Source: JAVBSC01 sp031547305
GTDB taxonomy: Bacteria > Desulfobacterota > Desulfovibrionia > Desulfovibrionales > Desulfovibrionaceae
Reading direction: 5' to 3'
Assembly: GCA_031547305.1 (NCBI GenBank)
Contig: JAVBSC010000025.1
Coordinates: 1 to 54,607, forward strand
DNA length: 54,607 nucleotides
The translations under genes and the position numbers were made by a program. A model generated the notes under the pieces. That model was not told where the DNA came from and made no database searches. It saw only the letters and a list, made by a program, of their open reading frames with translations. Each line of letters opens with the position of its first letter. Position 1 is the stretch's first letter. Positions 1 through 7,766 of the stretch are shown piece after piece.

Positions 1-1214
1 TGGGGTAGTTTCGATTTGATCTGACAGTAGGCCCTTGAAAGAAAGGGGGATCTCCGTTTTGATGGAAGTGCAAACGAACCATCAAACCGGGCACAGCGCC
101 CACGGAGAATCCCCATGGAAAGTTTCAATCAAAACGTCATCAAACACAAGACCGGACTTCTGAACCTCGCCGCCGAACTCGGCAACATCTCCAAGGCCTG
201 CCGCGTAATGGGCTTTTCACGGGACACGTTTTACCGGTATCAAACAGCACGAGACGCCGGAGGCGTCGAAGCGCTGTTTGAGGTCAGCAGGCGCAAGCCG
301 AACCTGAAAAACCGAGTCGAAGAGGCCACCGAATCTGCGGTAACCGCCTTTGCCATCGATTTCCCTGCCCATGGCCAGGTGCGGGCCAGCAACGAGCTGC
401 GGAAACAGGGCGTGTTTGTTTCCCCTTCCGGCGTGCGCTCCATCTGGATGCGGCACGGTCTGGCCTCCATGAAGCAGCGGCTGGCGGCGCTGGAAAGGAA
501 GTCTGCCGAAGAGGGCGTCGTGCTCACCGAAGCCCAGGTGCAAGCCCTGGAGCGCAAAAAACAGGACGACGAGGCCTGCGGCGAGATCGAAACCCACCAT
601 CCCGGCTATCTTGGTAGCCAGGACACCTTTTACGTCGGCACCATCAAGGGCGTGGGCCGCATCTACCAGCAAACCTTCGTGGACACTTATTCCAAGTGGG
701 CCGCCGCCAAGCTGTACAAGACCAAAACACCCATCACCGGAGCCGACCTTTTGAACGACCGGGTTTTGCCTTTCTTCTCCTCACAGGAAATGGGCCTCAT
801 CCGCATCCTGACGGACAGAGGCACGGAATACTGCGGGAAGCTCGAACAGCACGATTATGAACTGTACCTTGGCGTAAACGGCATAGAGCACACCAAAACC
901 AAGGCACGGCATCCGCAGACAAACGGCATCTGCGAACGCTTCCACAAGACGGTACTGCATGAGTTTTATCAGGTTGCTTTCCGGCGCAAGCTGTATCACT
1001 CTCTGGAAGAGTTGCAGACCGACCTGGACACCTGGATGGACAGCTACAACGCGGAAAGAACGCATCAAGGAAAAATGTGCTGCGGCAGAACGCCAATGCA
1101 GACACTCCTTGACGGAAAACGGCTCTGGGTGGAAAAGGTCGGACAACTCAACTGATCAGACAGGAAAATCTGTCAAAACGGAGACCACTGTCAGATCATG
1201 TCTGAACTACTACA
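1..1214 (+). mobile_element. IS481-family insertion sequence, apparently complete
   Basis: The element has imperfect terminal inverted repeats of about 28 bp at 1-28 and 1187-1214, matching at 22 of 28 positions. The inner 12 bases of each (TGATCTGACAGT and its complement) are identical. The ends read TG...CA. A second inverted match (TCTCCGTTTTGA) lies just inside each end, near 51-62 and its complement near 1173-1184. One transposase gene fills the interior. Because the left end falls on base 1 of the window, the left flank and any target duplication cannot be seen. The right end abuts a Fic gene remnant, so the element probably interrupted that gene. Confidence 0.82.
115..1155 (+). CDS. 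IS481-family DDE transposase
   Basis: This 346-residue protein catalyses transposition of the surrounding element. The N-terminal ~130 residues contain a helix-turn-helix region (GNISKACRVMGFSRDTFYRY). The rve-type integrase core follows: the first catalytic Asp is probably in SQDTFYVGTI, the second in LTDRGTEY, and the Glu in HPQTNGICERFH. A typical C-terminal YNAERTHQGKMCCGRTP segment closes the domain. The start is supported by a GGAGA motif 7 nt upstream of the ATG. The reading frame is intact and full length for the family, so the element may be active. An IS3-like assignment was considered, but the single ORF without a frameshift fits IS481 better. Confidence 0.85.
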   Translation: MESFNQNVIKHKTGLLNLAAELGNISKACRVMGFSRDTFYRYQTARDAGGVEALFEVSRRKPNLKNRVEEATESAVTAFAIDFPAHGQVRASNELRKQGVFVSPSGVRSIWMRHGLASMKQRLAALERKSAEEGVVLTEAQVQALERKKQDDEACGEIETHHPGYLGSQDTFYVGTIKGVGRIYQQTFVDTYSKWAAAKLYKTKTPITGADLLNDRVLPFFSSQEMGLIRILTDRGTEYCGKLEQHDYELYLGVNGIEHTKTKARHPQTNGICERFHKTVLHEFYQVAFRRKLYHSLEELQTDLDTWMDSYNAERTHQGKMCCGRTPMQTLLDGKRLWVEKVGQLN

Positions 1215-1492
1215 AATTATATGACAAAATGAAAGATAAAATTTTGGAAGCCACTCACTCGCAGTATGCTTCACGGGCATTGGATTTTATTTTCCAGTGG
1301 ATATTCTTCTCGACAAACCAATTCTGCAAGTATTCAAATATCCCAAATGCTTCCGCACGACATATCCTCAAGCAGTTGACAGAAGAGCACGTTATTGACT
1401 TGGTCTCTCAAGGGAGCGGGAGGCGGCCATCCTTTTTTTGGTTCCGCCAATTGCGAGATATTGTTGACCCCAAAACAGCTGCTAACAAATGA
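1215..1492 (+). pseudogene. Fic-family protein, C-terminal remnant truncated at the insertion sequence
   Basis: Immediately after the right end of the insertion sequence the frame reads about 92 residues ending in TGA at 1490-1492. The motifs LYDKMKDKI, HSQYASRALDFIF, and GSGRRPSFFWF match the C-terminal winged-helix segment that follows the Fic domain in many Fic/DOC proteins. The catalytic HPFxxGNGRxxR motif is absent, so only the 3' tail is in the window and the 5' part must lie upstream of the element or be lost. The fragment is clearly more AT-rich than its neighbours, which suggests horizontal acquisition. The fragment itself can hardly AMPylate anything. Confidence 0.7.
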
Positions 1493-1555
1493 CACGCAAA
1501 AATATTAGCTGCTAATATTTTACGTTTTATTAGCAGCTATGTTTTTATCTGCTAA
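1477..1555. repeat. cluster of AGCTGCTAA motifs with a perfect hairpin
   Basis: AGCTGCTAA occurs at 1477-1485 (across the end of the Fic remnant) and 1507-1515, inverted at 1530-1538, and as CTGCTAA at 1549-1555. The 1506-1516 and 1529-1539 copies form a perfect 11-bp inverted repeat with a 12-nt loop. This could be a hairpin closing the fic transcript or a binding site array. No gene follows closely on either strand. Confidence 0.5.
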
Positions 1556-1568
1556 TGAAGCAGCAGCA

Positions 1569-1606
1569 AAAAACCGAAAGGCTCATTCGCGGGCTTTTCG
1601 GTTTTT
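1569..1606 (+). terminator. rho-independent terminator-like hairpin
   Basis: An 11-bp perfect stem (AAAAACCGAAA at 1569-1579 with TTTCGGTTTTT at 1596-1606) encloses a 16-nt loop. The 3' arm itself supplies the T run. It sits 77 nt after the Fic remnant stop and probably ends that transcript. Confidence 0.55.
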
Positions 1607-1806
1607 CATGCCCGGCTGTTTCATTTCACCGCGCTCGTATTCACCCCTCGCCTTCCGGCACAAAGGGCACACCACAAAGCGTGACCATGATAATATCTAC
1701 AAGACTATATTTTTAGCCCGGTCAATCCTTTTCGGCCTTAAGCCGGAGGCGATCCCGCCGGTTATTTGCGCCGGCTGACGCGGCGGATGGCAAAGGCATA
1801 AAATCC

Positions 1807-1843
1807 AAGCCCTTGAAGGTTCATCGGCCTTCAAGGGCTTTTT
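1807..1843. terminator. strong terminator, possibly bidirectional
   Basis: A 13-bp perfect stem (AAGCCCTTGAAGG at 1807-1819, complement at 1828-1840) with an 8-nt loop is followed by a T run on the plus strand. Its arms begin with AA and end with TT, so it could also work on the minus strand. The surrounding 1607-1945 stretch holds no convincing gene. This hairpin isolates the CoA-transferase gene from the Fic/IS region. Confidence 0.7.
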
Positions 1844-1996
1844 GCCGGGCTCTGGCTGGATCTATGGCGAAAATACTGAAACCCCGTTCTAAAATTCGCG
1901 TATTTATACTTGAGGTGAACAACGCTTGGGCATATTTAGAATGTATTGATATTGAAATATTCTTCCGCTCCACCCCCAAGCCAAGGAGAAAATCCC

Positions 1997-3334
1997 ATGA
2001 TCATGCGGGACTACCAGCGCAGGTTGATTACGGCGGAAGCCGCAGCGGCCATGGTGGAATCTGGCTTCTGGCTGGATTACGGCATGGCTCTTGGCATGCC
2101 CGTGGCCTTTGACGCGGCTTTGGCCAGACGTAAAAACGAACTCTCCGGCGTGCGCCTGCGCGGGCTTATGAGCGCCCGCCCCCTGGCCGTGGTAACGGAG
2201 GATCCGGAGCAGCGGGCCTTTGCCTACTCCAGCTGGCACCTCAGCGGCCAGGAACGCAACTGGGCCGGACGGGGCCTGTGCGACTACATCCCCATGGCCT
2301 ACCAGAACAAGCCGGAAATATACCGCAAATGCCTGGACGTGGACATTGCCGTCATCAGCACGCCGCCCATGGACCGGCACGGCTATTTCAACTTTTCCCT
2401 GTCCAATTCCGCCACCATGGCTATTCTGGAAACGGCCAAGACCGTGATTATAGAGACCAACCAGGCCCTGCCCCGCTGCCTTGGCGGATTTGAGGAGTGC
2501 ATTCACATCCGGAACGTGGATTATATCATTGAAGGCGGCAACCACCCCCTGGTGGAGCTGCCGTCCAGCCGGCCCGGCGAGGTGGAAACACGCATCGCGG
2601 AGCATATTGTGCGCCAGATGAAAAACGGCTCGGTCATTCAGCTCGGCATCGGGGCCATCCCCAATTCCGTGGGGCTGCGGATAGCCGACTCGGACCTGAA
2701 GGATCTGGGCATGCACACGGAAATGCTCGTGGACGCCTACCTGGCCATGCACAACAGCGGCAAGCTGACCCATGCCCGCAAGAACATCGACCGCCACAAG
2801 GGCGTGTGGTCATTTTGCATGGGGACAAAAGACCTGTACGAATGGGTGGCCGACAACCCCGGCCTGGCCTCCTGCCCGGTGAATTACACCAATTCCCCGG
2901 AAGTCATGGGCCGCAACAACAACCTGGTGACCATAAACTGTTGCATCGAAGCGGACCTGTACGGCCAGGTCTCGTCAGAATCCTCGGCCACCCGCCAGAT
3001 CAGCGGCACCGGCGGCCAGCTTGACTTTGTGCACGGCAGTTTCATTTCCGACGGAGGCAAAAGCTTTATCTGCATGGCTTCCACCTATACGGACAAACAG
3101 ACCGGCCAGACCAGGTCGCGCATTGTCCCGGTGCTGCCCCAGGGCGAAATAGTCACCGCCCCGCGCAGCCAGATCCACCAGCTCGTCACCGAATGGGGTT
3201 GCACCATCCTGGCCGGCTGCTCCATGAAGGAGCGCAGCGAGCGCATTATCGCCCTGGCCCACCCGGAATTCCGCGACCAGCTCTTCCGCGAGGCGGAAAA
3301 ACTCGGCCTGTTGCGCCGGTCTATGGATAAGTAG
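1997..3334 (+). CDS. acetyl-CoA hydrolase/transferase family CoA-transferase (butyryl-CoA:acetate type)
   Basis: The 445-residue protein belongs to the Cat1/AbfT/Ach1 family, which moves CoA between acyl-CoA and acetate through a glutamyl-CoA intermediate. Family motifs are QLGIGAIPNSVG, DLGMHTEMLVD, CIEADLYGQVSSES, TRQISGTGGQLDF and IVTAPRSQIH. By analogy with 4-hydroxybutyrate CoA-transferase, E242 in HTEM is the catalytic Glu. The C-terminal AHPEFRD...GLLRRS tail resembles butyryl-CoA:acetate CoA-transferases, but the substrate cannot be fixed from sequence. I chose the ATG at 1997, not the upstream in-frame start at 1946, because AGGAG lies 9 nt before it and family homology starts there. 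The gene appears monocistronic. The role is probably acetate or short-chain acyl-CoA metabolism in the cytoplasm. Confidence 0.85.
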   Translation: MIMRDYQRRLITAEAAAAMVESGFWLDYGMALGMPVAFDAALARRKNELSGVRLRGLMSARPLAVVTEDPEQRAFAYSSWHLSGQERNWAGRGLCDYIPMAYQNKPEIYRKCLDVDIAVISTPPMDRHGYFNFSLSNSATMAILETAKTVIIETNQALPRCLGGFEECIHIRNVDYIIEGGNHPLVELPSSRPGEVETRIAEHIVRQMKNGSVIQLGIGAIPNSVGLRIADSDLKDLGMHTEMLVDAYLAMHNSGKLTHARKNIDRHKGVWSFCMGTKDLYEWVADNPGLASCPVNYTNSPEVMGRNNNLVTINCCIEADLYGQVSSESSATRQISGTGGQLDFVHGSFISDGGKSFICMASTYTDKQTGQTRSRIVPVLPQGEIVTAPRSQIHQLVTEWGCTILAGCSMKERSERIIALAHPEFRDQLFREAEKLGLLRRSMDK

Positions 3335-3456
3335 CATGCGGAACGCCAGGACGAACCGGGCTAAAGCAATTTGATGCCGGTATTGCCCCGCTGGCAACGC
3401 CAGCCCGAAATCAGCCTTGATTTCCCGGCCTTTGGTGATTAGTGTCTGGAAATAAG

Positions 3457-3504
3457 GCGGGCCGAAAGTGCGTTAACACTCCCGGCCCTGGGGCAATCCC
3501 CCTG
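3457..3504 (-). terminator. terminator-like dispersed repeat, copy 1 (downstream of pga operon)
   Basis: The 48-bp segment matches 11107-11154 at 44 of 48 positions. It forms a two-part hairpin: GGGCCG at 3459-3464 pairs with CGGCCC at 3483-3488, with an inner AGTG/CACT stem. A small GGGG-CAAT-CCCC hairpin stands beside it. On the minus strand it lies downstream of pgaABCD and the small ORF and is followed by a short T-rich run, so it may end that operon. Confidence 0.5.
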
Positions 3505-3528
3505 TAACTTGGTGGTTACAAGTTTCAA

Positions 3529-3560
3529 GCCCCGGTATGGATGCTCGTCCCTACCGGGGC
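3529..3560. other. 9-bp perfect hairpin in the 3' intergenic region
   Basis: GCCCCGGTA at 3529-3537 is exactly complementary to TACCGGGGC at 3552-3560. Beside it, GTAAC/GTTAC arms at 3504-3519 form another small hairpin. Together with 3457-3504 this makes a run of several hairpins over about 100 nt between convergent genes. It could be a complex terminator region or a structured RNA. No reading frame is evident. Confidence 0.4.
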
Positions 3561-3577
3561 GCTCTCATTTCCCCGGC

Positions 3578-3728
3578 TAGACCATTTTAACTTTGAAATT
3601 AAACAATACAAGTTTCGCAAACTGTATAGGGTTTAGCTTGTAACAATGCGAGATTCTCAAGATAAACGACACGCTTCGCGGGCATCCGCTTCGCGTCTGC
3701 AGAGCAATTTCAAAGTGAAATTGCTCTA
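3578..3728. mobile_element. candidate MITE, 151 bp, TA-flanked
   Basis: The ends are 24-bp imperfect inverted repeats: 3578-3601 against the complement of 3705-3728, matching at 20 of 24 positions. Both ends begin with TA, as expected of Tc1/mariner/IS630-derived elements. The right end also contains a perfect 11-bp palindrome (3702-3726, 3-nt loop). The interior is AT-rich with a short duplicated GCTTCGCG and has no coding capacity. It separates the two blocks that are almost contiguous in the second copy of the neighbouring repeat (11107-11197), as an insertion would. No mobilising transposase for it is visible. Confidence 0.5.
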
Positions 3729-3803
3729 AAGCCGGCGGATAATGAGCGCCACTGCCACGCCGGCCACAATAGCGGCCAGGACGCTGGAAAGGAACTGCTC
3801 CAT
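3726..3803 (-). CDS. small single-span membrane peptide (25 residues), hypothetical
   Basis: The frame starts MEQFLSSVLAA and ends ALIIRRL-stop. Residues 4-22 are continuously hydrophobic and the C-terminus is Arg-Arg-Leu, the pattern of a one-span inner-membrane peptide with a cytoplasmic positive tail. A near-consensus ribosome-binding site (AAGGAGG) stands 9 nt before the ATG and is the main evidence that it is real. It lies 87 nt downstream of pgaD on the same strand, so it may be co-transcribed with the PNAG genes. The stop codon falls in the terminal repeat of the candidate MITE. The last ~25 nt also match the second repeat copy near 11171-11197, so the C-terminus may be repeat-derived. 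Function unknown. Confidence 0.5.
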   Translation of the reverse strand: MEQFLSSVLAAIVAGVAVALIIRRL

Positions 3804-3890
3804 AGGCAGAACCTCCTTGTCTGAGGACTCGGAGGATCGCCCCGCGGATTTAACAAACGATTCCCGGCCAAAAGCCAAGTTGCCGCTGTT

Positions 3891-4361
3891 TCAAACCCCG
3901 GACGCGCGGCACTCTATCGCCAAAATATTCCCTTTGTCGTCAAAGTGGCAAATATCGATTTTCGCCTCTTTCGCCTGTTGCAGGAGATGCGGCGGCAAAG
4001 CGAAACCCTGGCCGGCCTCTTCCAGGGACAGCGGTGGCAGCGGCTCGCGGCGCTTGTTCCGTTTGCCGTGAAAACGCAGCCAGTTATAAAAAGCCCAGCC
4101 CCACAGCATCAGAACGAGCCCCAGAATCTCCGGTATATATATAATCATGGCGGAGTGCAGCACCGCGCCGGTTCGCATATGCCCGGCAATGGCGAAAGAA
4201 AGCCCCCAGGCCCCTCCCCACCCCACAGCGGCCAAAAAAAGCCGGATCAGGTGGGCGAGCCGCCACCAGAAGCCCAGGGACAACAGCCAGGCGATTATTT
4301 TTCCTTCGGCGGTTTGCGCGCCGGGCCTTTGGATGATAAGCTTTTTGGCATCAGTAATCAT
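3891..4361 (-). CDS. pgaD: PgaD-like PNAG synthase accessory subunit
   Basis: A 156-residue inner-membrane protein with two hydrophobic segments (about residues 22-60 and 72-96) and a basic, cytoplasmic C-terminal half. This is the architecture of PgaD, which pairs with PgaC to form the c-di-GMP-responsive poly-beta-1,6-N-acetylglucosamine synthase. It begins with an IIQRPG segment typical of PgaD N-termini. It starts 5 nt after the pgaC stop, as the last gene of pgaABCD. Sequence conservation in PgaD is low, so the call rests mainly on topology, size and operon position. No catalytic motif is expected. Confidence 0.75.
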   Translation of the reverse strand: MITDAKKLIIQRPGAQTAEGKIIAWLLSLGFWWRLAHLIRLFLAAVGWGGAWGLSFAIAGHMRTGAVLHSAMIIYIPEILGLVLMLWGWAFYNWLRFHGKRNKRREPLPPLSLEEAGQGFALPPHLLQQAKEAKIDICHFDDKGNILAIECRASGV

Positions 4362-4366
4362 AACAC

Positions 4367-5674
4367 TCAGACATCCTTATTTTTCGCGGCCTCTCCAGGG
4401 GGCTCGCGGCGTGTGTCAACATACCCTCTGTCCGTGGTCACCCAGAGTCCCCGTTCCCCCCGGCGCCTGAAAAACATGGCCTTGGGAAAAGCGACCACGG
4501 AAACCAGCCAGTTGATTGTCCAATAAAACAGGGGAAACCATATCGTGTACAGATAAATACGCAACAAGCCTTGATCGTAGCGCCGGTCAAGCAACAGGCT
4601 CACGGCGATCTGCAAAAGGCAGGTAAGGCCAAGCACCAGGCCGGGCCATCTGGGCATCCAGGATATGGAGTCAAGCTCAAAGGAAAGGTGGAAAAACAGC
4701 CCGATGAACCATATGCCCGCCAGAACCGCCATGGTGTAGCTCCAGGCCACGCTGGCCAGATACTCCAGGTATACCCCCCACATTCTGCGGGATTTCCAGT
4801 GAAATATCCGCCGGGAATATGTTTTTATCGCCTCGCCGCCGCCCACGGCCCAGCGCAGCCGCTGCTTCAGAAAGCCGCGCAGGGTTTCCGGCATGAGAAT
4901 CCAGCACAAGGCCCGCGGCTCGAAGCGGATATCCCAGTGCGCCAGTTGCAGCCGCCAGCTTATGTCGATGTCCTCGGTCATGGTTTCCGGGTTCCAGTAG
5001 CCCACATTGTGCAAGGCGCGCGCCCTGAACGCGCCGATGACGCCGGAAATGGTGTAAATCCGGCCGTAGATGCGTTGCGCCCGCTTAAGCAGGCCGACAA
5101 TGGCGGAAAACTCGCCCACCTGAAGGCAGCCGAGAAGCGTGGATCGCGTGCGCACGCGAGGATTGCCCGTTACCGCGCCCACCCTGGGGCTTTCCAGAAA
5201 ATGCCGCAGAATCCAGGTTACAGCGTAGTGGTCTAAAATTGCGTCCCCATCAATGCAGACCAGAAATTCGCCCCTGGCGGCAATTGCCCCGCTTCTGAGA
5301 GCCACGGCCTTGCCCTGGTTCGAAGCCAGATGCACCACCCGCAGGCGGGGCATGCCGGCGGCCAGTTCGTTCAGCAGTTGGCCGGTATCGTCGGTGCTGC
5401 CGTCATTGACCGCGATGATTTCGTAGTTTGGGTAATGCATGTCCGCCAGCGCGCCGAAAGTCCGGGGCACGTTGAGCCGCTCGTTATAGCAAGGCACCAC
5501 TATGGATACCAGGGGATAGGCCGGAAGTTCCGGCGGTTTGTTGTAGCCCGGCTTGCGGAACTCGAACCGGAAATAATACAGCAGGCCGCCGGCAAGCCAG
5601 ATGTACGCCATCAGAAGCGGATAAAAAAAGGTGAAGGAAGCCGCGTATCCCATCAATGCGCTAACCATGGCCAT
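4367..5674 (-). CDS. pgaC: PgaC, poly-beta-1,6-N-acetyl-D-glucosamine synthase (GT2)
   Basis: This processive family 2 glycosyltransferase polymerises UDP-GlcNAc at the inner membrane. In the 435 residues I see an N-terminal membrane span (10-34), the nucleotide-sugar motif NDGSTDDT (90-97), the DxD metal site DGD (142-144), the acceptor/base motif TED (233-235) and the processivity motif QRLRW (271-275). Several C-terminal membrane spans follow (about 305-400). All catalytic motifs are intact. The gene lies 27 nt after pgaB and 5 nt before pgaD. The length agrees with E. coli PgaC (about 440). The start at 5674 is plausible, but the upstream ribosome site is weak, and a second Met two codons later is possible. 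Confidence 0.93.
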   Translation of the reverse strand: MAMVSALMGYAASFTFFYPLLMAYIWLAGGLLYYFRFEFRKPGYNKPPELPAYPLVSIVVPCYNERLNVPRTFGALADMHYPNYEIIAVNDGSTDDTGQLLNELAAGMPRLRVVHLASNQGKAVALRSGAIAARGEFLVCIDGDAILDHYAVTWILRHFLESPRVGAVTGNPRVRTRSTLLGCLQVGEFSAIVGLLKRAQRIYGRIYTISGVIGAFRARALHNVGYWNPETMTEDIDISWRLQLAHWDIRFEPRALCWILMPETLRGFLKQRLRWAVGGGEAIKTYSRRIFHWKSRRMWGVYLEYLASVAWSYTMAVLAGIWFIGLFFHLSFELDSISWMPRWPGLVLGLTCLLQIAVSLLLDRRYDQGLLRIYLYTIWFPLFYWTINWLVSVVAFPKAMFFRRRGERGLWVTTDRGYVDTRREPPGEAAKNKDV

Positions 5675-5701
5675 AAGTTTTTCCCGCGCGTGTTACTCCA
5701 G

Positions 5702-7765
5702 TCATTTAAGAAAGGGATTATCCTGTGTTGAAAAGAACCGACGGATGACAGAAACATCCGGATGCCCGGCTATGGGGTCTTCCGGGTAATAGCCGATATT
5801 GCCGATGCCGTTTTGTTCCAGCAGGTTCATCTGGCTGGCCAGCGCCCCGCTGGAAACGGGGCCGGAGCGCCCATAGCGCCAGTCCACGGCCTGAAGTTCA
5901 AAAACGGTTTTTTCCACCCCAAGTGGGTGGCTTTTTACCGTATCCGCCATTTTTTCCAGCCAGGCCGTGGGGTCTTTGGCTCCTTCCATAAATGGCATGG
6001 CCATAATTACCGTATAGTCATAGGCGTTAAGAAAATCATCCAGACTCTGGGCGAGCCATTCCTCGGAATCAGGGTTCAGCACCGCCTGGGCATAGATGTT
6101 GCGGGCGGTTTTAATAACCGGGCTCCAGGTTCGGAAGGCCGCCCGCAGCTCTTTGGTGAAATCCACAAGATACAGGCTTTTGGCCCGGGCATGGCGGCGT
6201 CGCAGCTCCGGATCCCGTTGGATGGCCTGAATGCTTTCCGGCAGCCTCTGGCCGCGCAGCCAGACCAGTCCGGCCGGGCTGGCATCCTCGTAATCACCGA
6301 GCACGGCGTCGTCGTGGAAGAGCAGCCCGTAAACGCTGGAATGCCTGGCAAGCTCTATATAAATTTCCTTGATGATCTTCCGGTTGTCCGGATCAAAGGG
6401 GCTCAGGCGCTGGTAGTCGCTGCCGGCCTTGTCCGGGGGATCGGCCCGCACCAGCGTGTGCCCGCCGGGCAGCTTGAAGCCCAGCACCGGCATCCAGGCA
6501 TATACCCTGACCCCAAGGCGGCTGTATATCTGCCAGGATACATAGTTGAACAGATCCGCCCGCATGGGCAGATGGCGGTTGGGAAAATACAGGGCGTCGG
6601 CTATGCCGTCGCCGTCCGGATCCGCAAAGGCCTGCAAATATACGGCGCTGGGGCTGAGGGCCTTGATGCGGTCGAACAACGCTGAAATATTCTTATACTG
6701 CTGTTCAGGGTCGGCGTCGTAGACCATGTCCAGGTCCACCTGCATGACGCGCTGCACCGGGTAGCGGGCGCGCAGGGCCTCGCCGTCGCGGAAGCGGGAG
6801 TAAGCCGCGCCGCTGCCGGTCTGTTTGCCCCACAAGCCGCCGGACAGGCCGGAGGGGGGCGTTTGCCGGTAGTTGCCGGCGGCCAGATTGTTCATAACGT
6901 CGGTAAAATTCATTTTCGGGTAGACCATATAGCGGTTGAACGTCGGCCAGTCGTCCTTGAGCCCCAAAGATGCGGTCATACTGTAGCCGGCGTCCAGAGC
7001 GGCCCTGACCCCAAGGCCGTTATACCGTCCGTAAGGCCAGACGAACACTCGGGGGCGATGCCCGGTGCGCCTGGCGATAATATCGGCATTCCTGGCCACG
7101 TCATTTTTGACCCGCTGGTAAAACGCCTCCGGGCTTTCATAGGTCTTGTCGGCGGGATCATAGGCAAGGGTCGAACCGGCGGGTTGCGGCACGCCCTGCG
7201 GGTTGGCGCTGTGACCGCGATGCAGGTTGTCGCTGTGCCCGGCCAGCTCCACCAGGCCTGAACCGGCCATCTCCCGGATCTGGGCCCAGGTCAGAAAATA
7301 GGAACGCGGCAGTTGGGCGGTTCCGCCGTAATCCACCGGCTTGTCCGCCGGAGTGTCCAGCCAGCCTGTTTCAAGGGCCAGCATGGCCGGGTAGCGGTAA
7401 GCGCGCAGCAGGGGGTAAACCAGGCGGTAAAAACTCTCGTAGCCATCGTCAAAAGAAAGCAGCACGGCTTTGGGCGGCAGTTCTTTAAGGCCTTTGGCCG
7501 CCTGAAGGACGTCTTCAACGCTTACGGCCGTGTACCCGTTCTCCCGTAGCCAATCAAACTGCCCGGTCAATTCATCCAGAGTGATTGACGTCATATCCGG
7601 CGGGGTCAGGGGGCCGGGAGCGGGCAACACGTTATGGTAGCACAGGGACACGAATCCCGGCTCTTGGCCCGCTGTTTCCGCCCGGCCGGGGGACGCCCAC
7701 AGCAGCGGGGCGAGACAAACGCCCACGCCGGCAAGACGCGAAAAGGCGGCAATAAAACGTAACAT
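5702..7765 (-). CDS. pgaB: PgaB, PNAG N-deacetylase with C-terminal glycoside hydrolase domain
   Basis: PgaB partially de-N-acetylates PNAG in the periplasm and helps pass it to PgaA. The 687 residues start with a signal peptide (about 1-29). The NodB-type polysaccharide deacetylase domain has the metal/catalytic Asp pair in SFDDGYESF (D106, D107), the two His of GHSDNLH (H177, H182) and the VFVWPYGRYN motif. The C-terminal half (from about 330) matches the PgaB hydrolase domain, with RVMQVDLDMVYD, LPMRADLF and LLFHDDAVLGDYE; acidic residues in the last are candidates for the GH153 active site. Length is close to E. coli PgaB (672). The start codon lies 1 nt after the pgaA stop, implying translational coupling. 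Confidence 0.93.
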   Translation of the reverse strand: MLRFIAAFSRLAGVGVCLAPLLWASPGRAETAGQEPGFVSLCYHNVLPAPGPLTPPDMTSITLDELTGQFDWLRENGYTAVSVEDVLQAAKGLKELPPKAVLLSFDDGYESFYRLVYPLLRAYRYPAMLALETGWLDTPADKPVDYGGTAQLPRSYFLTWAQIREMAGSGLVELAGHSDNLHRGHSANPQGVPQPAGSTLAYDPADKTYESPEAFYQRVKNDVARNADIIARRTGHRPRVFVWPYGRYNGLGVRAALDAGYSMTASLGLKDDWPTFNRYMVYPKMNFTDVMNNLAAGNYRQTPPSGLSGGLWGKQTGSGAAYSRFRDGEALRARYPVQRVMQVDLDMVYDADPEQQYKNISALFDRIKALSPSAVYLQAFADPDGDGIADALYFPNRHLPMRADLFNYVSWQIYSRLGVRVYAWMPVLGFKLPGGHTLVRADPPDKAGSDYQRLSPFDPDNRKIIKEIYIELARHSSVYGLLFHDDAVLGDYEDASPAGLVWLRGQRLPESIQAIQRDPELRRRHARAKSLYLVDFTKELRAAFRTWSPVIKTARNIYAQAVLNPDSEEWLAQSLDDFLNAYDYTVIMAMPFMEGAKDPTAWLEKMADTVKSHPLGVEKTVFELQAVDWRYGRSGPVSSGALASQMNLLEQNGIGNIGYYPEDPIAGHPDVSVIRRFFSTQDNPFLK

Positions 7766-7766
7766 A

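Noticed and set aside
1539..2112. Plus-strand frames 1539-1778 and 1813-2112 as genes
   Set aside because: They run across terminator hairpins, lack ribosome sites and show no family features.
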